The notes under the pieces were generated by a model. That model was not told the DNA's origin. It saw only the letters and a program-made list of their open reading frames with translations, and ran no database searches. Positions 5,918-10,332 of a DNA stretch of 10,332 nt are shown here, piece after piece. Position numbers and translations under genes: made by a program. The stretch lies in assembly GCA_030642645.1 (NCBI GenBank), contig DAOWNJ010000022.1:1-10332 (forward strand), given 5' to 3'. Numbering within the stretch: position 1 is the first letter of the stretch; each line of letters opens with the position of its first letter. The DNA is from Dehalococcoidia bacterium (GTDB taxonomy: Bacteria; Chloroflexota; Dehalococcoidia; E44-bin15; DAOWNJ01).

Positions 5918-6919
5918 TCAGGCAACTCCATGGGGCACATAAATACAGCCAGGGTCTTCCTCGAGATAATCGCCATAATGGAAATAGGCCCGTGCCCTGC
6001 AACCACCGCAGATATTTTTGTATTCACAAGCCCCGCACCTGCCTTTAAGCCTGTCAAAGTCCCTCAAATTCTCGAAAACCTCGGAGTTCTCCCATATCTC
6101 TTTAAAATCCCTTTCCCTTATATTCCCAGCGCTTATCGGAAGATGATCACAGGGATAAACATTGCCAAGGTGAGAGACAAAGACGAAGCTTATCCCAGCG
6201 GAGCATCCCCTAGCAACCCTCCATTCGCCGCGTACGACCTCGCCGAAGAACCTCAGATACTGTGGGGCACAGGTTGCAGCTATCTCCATCTTCGCCTCCC
6301 TCCTCCTTTGAGAAAGCCAGACCAGTGCCTCCTCATACTCCTCAGGGGACAGCATATAGTCCTCCGGGAAGCCCTTTGTTGGAACAAGGAAGAAGACATG
6401 CCATGCGTCCACCCCGAGCTCCTGGACAAACTCAAGCAGAGATGGCATCGAATCTTTATTTGATTTTGTAATCACCGAATTCACCTGGAGCCTCAAGCCC
6501 TCTTCCTTACAGAGTTTGATCGCCCTTACCGCAAGATCAAATTCACCACGAAGAGAATTATGAACCTCTGCTGACGCTCCATCCAGGTCAACACATGCGG
6601 TGTAAATACCCGTTTTCTTCATTAACTCAGCCACCCTCTTTGTAAGGAGGATCCCGTTTGTTGGAAGACCTACTGGCAGTCCCCTTTTTCCGGCGTATTC
6701 AGCAAGCTCGAATATGTCGTCTCTCAATAAAGGCTCCCCTCCGGTGAAGAGCACTATTGGTCTCGCAAATGAGGAGACATTATCTAGTAACGCTTTCTCC
6801 TCATCAAGGGTCAGCTCTCCGCCCTCCTCCTCTATGGCGTAGGCGGAACAATAGCGACACGGAGGAACCATATTGCACTTTTTAGTCACCTCCAAGCAAA
6901 GCACCCTTAAAGCGGCCAA
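5918..6919 (-). CDS. Radical SAM/SPASM enzyme with CX5CX2C motif
   Basis: A 333-residue radical SAM enzyme with a C-terminal SPASM domain. The SAM-cluster motif is Cys15, Cys21, Cys24 (KCNMVPPCRYC), a CX5CX2C spacing instead of the common CX3CX2C. FTGGEPLL (58-65) and VDLDGA (110-115) are normal SAM-contact motifs. The SPASM part has Cys239, GNVYPC with Cys257, then CGACEYKNICGGC (295-307) and Cys325, enough for auxiliary [4Fe-4S] clusters. Its end, CGGCRARAYFHYGDYLEEDP, resembles the AhbD/NirJ heme-synthesis branch, which also modifies small cofactors or peptides. No precursor peptide gene is seen nearby. The start is TTG at 6917-6919, chosen because AGGAGG lies five bases upstream and no ATG fits. 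It is sandwiched between a MinD-ferredoxin ATPase gene (15 bases) and a NifX-like gene (18 bases), so a cofactor-building or cluster-modifying role is likely; substrate unknown. Confidence 0.9.
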   Translation of the reverse strand: MAALRVLCLEVTKKCNMVPPCRYCSAYAIEEEGGELTLDEEKALLDNVSSFARPIVLFTGGEPLLRDDIFELAEYAGKRGLPVGLPTNGILLTKRVAELMKKTGIYTACVDLDGASAEVHNSLRGEFDLAVRAIKLCKEEGLRLQVNSVITKSNKDSMPSLLEFVQELGVDAWHVFFLVPTKGFPEDYMLSPEEYEEALVWLSQRRREAKMEIAATCAPQYLRFFGEVVRGEWRVARGCSAGISFVFVSHLGNVYPCDHLPISAGNIRERDFKEIWENSEVFENLRDFDRLKGRCGACEYKNICGGCRARAYFHYGDYLEEDPGCIYVPHGVA

Positions 6920-6924
6920 TCTCG

Positions 6925-6930
6925 CCTCCT
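6925..6930 (-). promoter_or_regulatory. Ribosome binding site deciding a TTG start
   Basis: AGGAGG on the minus strand, five bases before the TTG at 6919. The next possible start (GTG five codons in) would be about 20 bases away, too far, so TTG is the likely initiator of the radical SAM/SPASM gene. Confidence 0.7.
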
Positions 6931-6934
6931 TTTT

Positions 6935-7795
6935 TTATTTACTCAAAGCCGTGGAAACCCTTTGCCAAAGCATCTTTATCTCCTGGGAGATCCTGTCCTC
7001 GCGGTATTCCACCACAGGCACCCCCTGGACCAGGGCCTCGATGACCACATTATCGAAGGGGATTTTGGATATAACCTCTAACCCATAATTATAACAATAG
7101 CCTTCAATCCAGCGGGTGTTCTCTTCATTCAGGTCATACTTGTTGATGCAGACCACAGAAGGAACACCGAAGTGGTGGCAGACGCCGATAATGCGGTCAA
7201 GGTCATGCATCCCCGAAAGCGTTGGCTCGGTGACCAGGAGGGCAAGGCTTGCCCCAGATAGGGAAGCGATGACCGGACAGCCGATGCCCGGGGGGCCATC
7301 GCTCAGGATATAGGAAAGCCCCTGCTTTTCAGCAATGAGCCTTGCATTCTGCCTGACCACTGTAACCAGCTTTCCGGAGTTCTCCTGGGCGATCCCGAGT
7401 CTGGCGTGAACCATAGGCCCATATTTGGTATCTGAGATGAACCACCTCCCCGCCAGGTTATCCTCCATAACGATGGCCTCCTCAGGACAGACATAAAAGC
7501 AGAGGCCACAGCCCTCGCAGGAGGTTGGGTCAACCGTAAAATCTGTTATCGCCTCAAAGCGGCAGGCATCCTGGCAGAGCCCACACTGGGTGCATCTCTC
7601 CTCATCGATGACCGCGATCTTCCCGCCCCAGAACTCCTCAGCCTCTCTGGAAACAGGCTTAAGCAGCAAATAAAGGTCGGCGGCATCCACATCGCAGTCG
7701 GCCATAACCTTACCCTGGGCTAAAGCGGCAAAGGAGGCCAATATAGTGGTCTTCCCCGTCCCTCCCTTACCGCTCAGGACTACAAGCTCTTTCAT
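6935..7795 (-). CDS. MinD-family ATPase with inserted 2x[4Fe-4S] ferredoxin (downstream copy)
   Basis: A 286-residue P-loop ATPase of the COG1149 group. SGKGGTGKTT (8-17) is the deviant Walker A with its signature lysine, and ADCDVDAADLY follows. Then come two ferredoxin motifs, CTQCGLCQDAC (Cys68, 71, 74, 78) and CEGCGLCFYVC (Cys93, 96, 99, 103), inserted between the ATPase strands. SDGPPGIGCPV (165-175) is the switch II region, with a cysteine. These proteins couple ATP hydrolysis to Fe-S or metallocluster work; in Desulfovibrio two such proteins belong to the orange protein (ORP) complex. The ATG (7793-7795) overlaps the stop of the paralogous upstream gene as ATGA and has AGGAGG nine bases upstream, so the pair is likely made in equal amounts and may form a heterodimer. 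Cytosolic; no membrane-targeting helix is evident at the C-terminus. Confidence 0.92.
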   Translation of the reverse strand: MKELVVLSGKGGTGKTTILASFAALAQGKVMADCDVDAADLYLLLKPVSREAEEFWGGKIAVIDEERCTQCGLCQDACRFEAITDFTVDPTSCEGCGLCFYVCPEEAIVMEDNLAGRWFISDTKYGPMVHARLGIAQENSGKLVTVVRQNARLIAEKQGLSYILSDGPPGIGCPVIASLSGASLALLVTEPTLSGMHDLDRIIGVCHHFGVPSVVCINKYDLNEENTRWIEGYCYNYGLEVISKIPFDNVVIEALVQGVPVVEYREDRISQEIKMLWQRVSTALSK

Positions 7796-8649
7796 CTTAT
7801 CGAGCCTCCTGTTGATACCTGCATAATACCCTGAAAGAGGGCGATAAAGGCATCACGCCACTCAGGCATCCCTTCCACCAATGGAATCCCCTTAGAGTAG
7901 AGCTGGGCAATCTGTATATCCAGTGGAATCTGGAGCAAGATTGGGATACCCTCTTTCAGGCAATATTCCTCAACCTTGTTATCTCCCACCCCGGCACGGT
8001 TTATAACCACCCCACAGGGGATATCCAGTTTTCTGGTAACCTCCACTGCTAAAGCCAGGTCATTGAGGCCAAAGGGGGTGGGCTCGGTCACCAATAGGCA
8101 GAAATCACTCCCTCTTACCGCTTCCACCATCGGGCAAGAGGTTCCGGGACAAACATCGACGATCGCCACCCTCTTTGGGTCGATATGCCCCTTCACCCTC
8201 CTGATTACGGGAGGGGCTACAGCAAGGCCGATGGTCAGCCTGCCCTGAACAAACCCGACCTCGCCCGAATAGCCCACCTCCGCTACCCCCAGCTCCCTTT
8301 CCACCTCGGAGATGGCATCCTCAGGACAGATGTAAGAGCAGACACCACAGCCGTGGCAAAGCTCAGGAAATACCAGAACCCTGTTTTTCAATACTGCTAT
8401 GGCATTAAAGGTGCAGGCCTCAGAGCATTTACCACAGAAGGTGCACCTCGCTTCATCGACCTGGGGTATAGGGATGGAAACCGTCTCCTGGCGCTCGATA
8501 ACAGGCTTGAGGAAGATGTGGGCATTTGGCTCCTCCACATCACAGTCCAGAAATTGCACCCCAACCTGATTCTTCAGTGAAAGGGCCAAATTTGTGGCGA
8601 CCAGAGTCTTTCCCGTGCCTCCCTTTCCGCTGGCAACAGTGATAATCAT
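7792..8649 (-). CDS. MinD-family ATPase with inserted 2x[4Fe-4S] ferredoxin (upstream copy)
   Basis: A 285-residue paralogue of the following gene with the same layout: SGKGGTGKT Walker A (7-15), FLDCDVEEPNAHIFLKP (34-50), ferredoxin motifs CTFCGKCSEAC (Cys69, 72, 75, 79) and CHGCGVCSYIC (Cys98, 101, 104, 108), and a switch II region VDVCPGTSCPM (164-174). This last motif has an extra cysteine, Cys167, where most relatives have proline (D-x-PPGT). That gives CX4C beside the nucleotide site, absent in the sister protein, which has GPPGIGCP. The ATG at 8647-8649 comes directly after the stop of the zinc-ribbon gene with AGAGG four bases upstream. The two copies are clearly diverged and not a recent duplication. 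The role is inferred as ATP-dependent assembly or delivery of a cluster to the NifX-like proteins. Confidence 0.92.
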   Translation of the reverse strand: MIITVASGKGGTGKTLVATNLALSLKNQVGVQFLDCDVEEPNAHIFLKPVIERQETVSIPIPQVDEARCTFCGKCSEACTFNAIAVLKNRVLVFPELCHGCGVCSYICPEDAISEVERELGVAEVGYSGEVGFVQGRLTIGLAVAPPVIRRVKGHIDPKRVAIVDVCPGTSCPMVEAVRGSDFCLLVTEPTPFGLNDLALAVEVTRKLDIPCGVVINRAGVGDNKVEEYCLKEGIPILLQIPLDIQIAQLYSKGIPLVEGMPEWRDAFIALFQGIMQVSTGGSIR

Positions 8650-8892
8650 CTAGCCTCTCACCATCTTCGCCCCACACTGGGGACAGGTTATGTTGTAGCA
8701 AGGTGTCCCCACCTGGTGGGGGGCACTTGCGCCGCAGTTGGGACAAACACAGCCCCCCCCAGGGCCTGCTCCGGGTTGCGTCCCTCCCATCCTGCCCCTG
8801 CCACCACCTCTTCCTCCGCCTCCGCCTCCACCACCTCTTCCTGTTCCTGGCCCACCACCACCGGGTGGGCCGGTTCCGTCTCCTCTAGGCAT
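8650..8892 (-). CDS. Gly-rich zinc-ribbon protein with DUF5320-like N-terminus
   Basis: An 80-residue protein in two parts. The N-terminus MPRGDGTGPPGGGGPGTGRG closely follows the DUF5320 opening seen in the neighbouring gene (MPGFDGTGPRGMGPMTGRG) and runs into an almost pure Gly/Arg stretch up to about residue 47. The C-terminus holds CVCPNCG (Cys48, 50, 53) and CYNITCPQCGAKMVR (Cys65, 70, 73), a four-cysteine zinc-ribbon or rubredoxin-like knuckle with two extra cysteines. The ATG at 8890-8892 has a perfect GAGGAGG site seven bases upstream. It abuts the first MinD-ferredoxin gene with no gap. It may dock on the DUF5320 partners and carry metal, but the function is not known. The low-complexity part could tempt one to dismiss it; the ribosome site, cysteine knuckles and packing argue that it is real. 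Confidence 0.82.
   Translation of the reverse strand: MPRGDGTGPPGGGGPGTGRGGGGGGGGRGGGRGRMGGTQPGAGPGGGCVCPNCGASAPHQVGTPCYNITCPQCGAKMVRG
8752..8865 (-). repeat. Glycine-rich low-complexity coding tract
   Basis: Codons 10-47 of the zinc-ribbon gene are mainly GGN glycine codons with scattered Arg and Pro, including runs of five and eight consecutive glycines. It is a repetitive, likely length-variable linker between the DUF5320-like start and the zinc ribbon. Confidence 0.7.
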
Positions 8893-8945
8893 AAGAAAAC
8901 CTCCTCAAGACCAATAAAGCCAATGACTCCCTTGCCTCAGGCGCC

Positions 8946-9158
8946 CTAGTAAGGGAGATTGCAGACACCAGAGTTACAGGTAGGACAGGTCATCTCTGGG
9001 ATTTCGCTTGAGCTTGAGCTAAAGAAACTCGAGAAAAGCTTTCGGGGATTCCCCACCCGACACTTGGGGCAGTTCAGTTTAGAGCCGTCCTCGCCCATGG
9101 CTTGGCGAACCTCAAACTTCTCTCCGCACTGCACACACTGGTATTCATAGATCGGCAT
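8946..9158 (-). CDS. FmdB-family zinc-ribbon protein with extra C-terminal cysteines
   Basis: A 70-residue protein beginning MPIYEYQCVQCGEKFEVRQ, the hallmark of the FmdB regulatory/zinc-ribbon family. Cys8 and Cys11 pair with Cys30 and Cys33 (CPKC) to bind zinc. After LFSSFFSSSSSEIPEM it continues with CPTCNSGVCNLPY (Cys58, 61, 66), adding a further CxxC at the very end; related proteins often have a C-terminal Gly/Cys tail of this kind. FmdB was first linked to formamidase regulation, but most family members have no proven role. The ATG at 9156-9158 is chosen because AGGAGG lies six bases upstream. The frame is open 28 codons further up, but that part has no family similarity and would overlap the preceding gene. 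It stands 55 bases after the NifX fusion gene. Confidence 0.88.
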   Translation of the reverse strand: MPIYEYQCVQCGEKFEVRQAMGEDGSKLNCPKCRVGNPRKLFSSFFSSSSSEIPEMTCPTCNSGVCNLPY

Positions 9159-9164
9159 AAAAAA

Positions 9165-9170
9165 CCTCCT
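9165..9170 (-). promoter_or_regulatory. Ribosome binding site fixing the FmdB start
   Basis: AGGAGG on the minus strand, six bases before the ATG of the MPIYEYQC protein. It excludes the longer open frame starting at 9242. Confidence 0.75.
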
Positions 9171-9213
9171 ACAGCAAGCCTCACATTGCTTGGTATTGCG
9201 TCCGTTTAGCTCC

Positions 9214-9813
9214 TTATTTCCCTTTCCCCCCCAGCTCCTCAATGCGGCGCTGAATAGCCTCCAGTTGCTCCATCAGCATCTCGGTCTGGCCCTTTAGCAT
9301 CTCTACTTCCTGTTCCGGGCTTGGGGCCTGAGGGGCAGGTCCTGCCGGGGGCATCACCATTCCGGGACTCATTCCAGGCCCTATTCCCATACCGCGACCC
9401 ATCCCTCTACCCATGCCTCGTCCCATTCCCATGCCAGACCCCATACCACCGCCGGCGCCGAAGTGAGCGCTAACGCTGGGCTGGGCTGCGGCCTGAAGCC
9501 TTCCTGTCTTATATGCCTCGATAGCATCCTGAACCCTTCCGGAAACCCCGGTTATCACCTGAACCCCGGCTGCCGAAAGCGTTTGATAGGCGTTGGGGCC
9601 GCAGTTGCCGGTAAGCACAATCTGGGCACCCTTACTAGCAATCATCTGGGCGGTGGAGATGCCCGCACCACCAGCAGCCATCATGCTAGGGTTTTCAAAG
9701 GCTTCAGACTCCATTGTATCCGGGTCTACGATGACAAAATAGGGGCATCTCCCAAAGCGGGGCTCAACCTCGGCATCAATGCCGGGAGCTGTCGCCGATA
9801 CTGCAATCCTCAT
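9214..9813 (-). CDS. NifX-like cluster-binding protein fused to Gly/Met linker and coiled coil
   Basis: A 199-residue fusion. Residues 1 to about 108 form a NifX/NafY/ORP-type domain: MRIAVSATAPGIDAEVEPRF, FGRCPYFVIVD (20-30, Cys23), and VLTGNCGPNAYQTL (66-79, Cys71), ending in the DAIEAYKTGRL helix. Unlike the second NifX-like protein in the window it has two cysteines and no His-rich loop. Residues 119-152 are a Gly/Met repeat (GMG-x-GMGRGMGRG). Residues about 165-195 are a predicted coiled coil (EQEVEMLKGQTEMLMEQLEAI), like the C-terminal part of the DUF5320 proteins encoded just upstream. So it looks like a cluster-binding domain given a DUF5320-type assembly tail. The ATG at 9811-9813 has GGAGG eight bases upstream and is 3 bases after the previous stop. 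Likely role: cluster carrier or storage protein of the ORP type; the metal is not known. Confidence 0.87.
   Translation of the reverse strand: MRIAVSATAPGIDAEVEPRFGRCPYFVIVDPDTMESEAFENPSMMAAGGAGISTAQMIASKGAQIVLTGNCGPNAYQTLSAAGVQVITGVSGRVQDAIEAYKTGRLQAAAQPSVSAHFGAGGGMGSGMGMGRGMGRGMGRGMGIGPGMSPGMVMPPAGPAPQAPSPEQEVEMLKGQTEMLMEQLEAIQRRIEELGGKGK
9358..9459 (-). repeat. Gly/Met-rich repeat tract in the NifX fusion
   Basis: Codons 119-152 encode repeated GMG and GRGMGRGM units, visible on the plus strand as spaced copies of CCCAT and related triplets. The methionines could be soft-metal (Cu(I)-like) ligands or simply part of a flexible linker; the sequence alone cannot tell. Confidence 0.7.
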
Positions 9814-9816
9814 AGA

Positions 9817-9933
9817 TTACCCCTCCGCTTCCAGCCCGCTTATCCTGGCCTCGATCTGCCCCAGTTGCTCCTTTACCGCCTCAGCCTCGCTCCTCAAGAG
9901 ATCGAGCTCCTGCTCACGGGTCATCTGCGGTGC
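9817..9933 (-). repeat. Direct repeat copy 1 (DUF5320 gene 3' end)
   Basis: This 117-base stretch aligns without gaps to 10216-10332; I count 99 matching bases. Both copies encode the same coiled-coil ending and stop, marking a tandem gene duplication. Confidence 0.85.
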
Positions 9934-10191
9934 GTAGGGTGCTGCCCCTGGACTATATCCCGCTCCATAGTAAGGCGATGCTCCCGGAGGAGCATACCCC
10001 CCGTAGTAAGGCATACCTACAGGGCTACCGTAAGGGGCATAGCCTCCATAATAGGGATAAGGAGCCTGTTGGTAAGGTGGAACCATCCTTCCTCTATAAG
10101 CCGCACCTATCCCCCAAGAGCTGCAAAAGCCCATTCCCCTTCCAGTCATTGGGCCCATCCCTCGTGGCCCTGTCCCATCAAATCCTGGCAT
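9817..10191 (-). CDS. DUF5320-type protein (Gly/Tyr/Pro-rich with C-terminal coiled coil)
   Basis: A 124-residue protein. The start MPGFDGTGPRGMGPMTGRG followed by GFCSSWG (Cys23, the only cysteine) is the typical DUF5320 opening. Residues about 35-87 are rich in Tyr, Pro and Gly, with YYGGYAP occurring twice (47-53 and 62-68). Residues 88-122 (MTREQELDLLRSEAEAVKEQ onward) form a clear heptad-like coiled coil. No enzyme motif is visible. Genes of this type are regularly seen beside NifX-like and MinD-ferredoxin genes, so a scaffold or oligomerisation role is inferred. The ATG at 10189-10191 has a perfect AGGAGG site six bases upstream. Its C-terminal 38 residues closely match the truncated gene just upstream, showing a tandem duplication. 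Confidence 0.83.
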   Translation of the reverse strand: MPGFDGTGPRGMGPMTGRGMGFCSSWGIGAAYRGRMVPPYQQAPYPYYGGYAPYGSPVGMPYYGGYAPPGASPYYGAGYSPGAAPYAPQMTREQELDLLRSEAEAVKEQLGQIEARISGLEAEG

Positions 10192-10215
10192 AATTCACCT
10201 CCTCTTTCAAAATCA

Positions 10216-10332
10216 TTACCCTTCCGCTTCCAGCTCACCTATCCTGGCCTCGATCTGCTCAAGCTGCCCCTTCACTGCCTGTGCCTCACTCCTAAGGAAA
10301 TCGAGCTCCTGCTCCCTGGTCATCTGCGGTGC
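10216..10332 (-). CDS. DUF5320-type protein, tandem paralogue (N-terminal part outside window)
   Basis: Partial gene entering from the right edge: the last 38 codons plus a TAA stop at 10216-10218. The visible residues APQMTREQELDFLRSEAQ onward to ELEAEG match the end of the next gene's product at 32 of 38 positions by hand count, without gaps. It is therefore the C-terminal coiled coil of a second DUF5320 protein. It ends 24 bases before the start of its sister gene. The N-terminal motif should lie just beyond the window. Confidence 0.85.
   Translation of the reverse strand, partial: APQMTREQELDFLRSEAQAVKGQLEQIEARIGELEAEG
10216..10332 (-). repeat. Direct repeat copy 2 (DUF5320 gene 3' end)
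   Basis: The partner of 9817-9933. The repeat probably continues past the right edge, since the match is still perfect over the last 12 bases seen. Confidence 0.85.

Noticed and set aside
5654..6463. Long plus-strand open frame of 269 codons
   Set aside because: It runs antisense across two well-supported minus-strand genes (NifX-like and radical SAM/SPASM), has no family motif, and its composition reflects the complementary codons. Treated as a shadow.
7303..7533. Second minus-strand open frame inside the MinD-ferredoxin gene
   Set aside because: It is in another frame within a conserved coding region, with Ser/Arg/Pro-biased composition and no supporting context.
9159..9213. Possible hairpin (CAAGC/GCTTG) between the NifX fusion and FmdB genes
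   Set aside because: The stem is only about five base pairs and no T-run follows, so it is too weak to call a terminator or regulatory element.
9159..9242. N-terminal extension of 28 residues on the FmdB protein
   Set aside because: The extension overlaps the NifX fusion gene, shows no similarity to the family, and the MPIYEYQC start has a perfect AGGAGG site.
8752..9459. Repetitive G/C-rich tracts resembling tandem repeats or a CRISPR
   Set aside because: The periodicity comes from Gly/Met and Gly/Arg codons inside coding frames; there are no regular spacers or palindromic repeats.

Overview
The window is a compact, one-directional stretch of bacterial DNA: every gene I can support lies on the minus strand, so the biological order runs from position 10332 down to 1. 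The organism looks like a strict anaerobe. Many proteins carry Fe-S or metal-binding cysteines (two radical SAM enzymes, two MinD-ferredoxin ATPases, an Mrp ATPase, two NifX-like proteins, two zinc ribbons). The strong AGGAGG ribosome sites and one clear sigma70 promoter indicate a bacterium. The Mrp and aldolase sequences remind me of Chloroflexota (Dehalococcoidia-like) lineages, but this is an impression and not a proven assignment.

Region A (about 5501-10332) is a metallocluster module. In transcription order it encodes a truncated DUF5320 protein, a second DUF5320 protein that is its tandem copy, a NifX-like domain fused to a Gly/Met-rich linker and coiled coil, an FmdB-type zinc ribbon, a Gly-rich zinc-ribbon protein, two MinD-type ATPases each with two inserted [4Fe-4S] ferredoxin motifs, a radical SAM/SPASM enzyme with an unusual CX5CX2C cluster motif, and a second, His-rich NifX-like protein. 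NifX-like proteins next to paired MinD-ferredoxin ATPases recall the orange protein (ORP) complex of Desulfovibrio, which binds a Mo-Cu sulfide cluster. The radical SAM enzyme and the DUF5320/zinc-ribbon proteins make this version richer.

Region B (about 3202-5468) continues in the same direction with little spacing. It holds an Mrp/NBP35 ATPase that lacks the usual cluster-binding CxxC, an unrecognised acidic protein, a stand-alone J-domain protein, a class I methyltransferase and a radical SAM protein of the wyosine-synthase-like family (COG0731). Stop/start overlaps (GTGA, ATGA) and gaps of a few bases suggest translational coupling.

Region C (428-2402) is a sugar-phosphate pair: 6-phosphofructokinase followed 10 bases later by a LacD-type class I aldolase, which could together split fructose- or tagatose-6-phosphate into trioses.

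Region D (1-427) holds a separate transcription unit. A near-consensus promoter (TTGACA, 17-base spacer, TAAACT with an extended -10) sits just after the aldolase stop and drives a gene cut by the window edge. Its product resembles the Fe-S beta subunit of sulfhydrogenases and anaerobic sulfite reductase (HydB/AsrA). No gap upstream of this exceeds about 55 bases, and I see no terminator, tRNA, rRNA, CRISPR array or mobile element.
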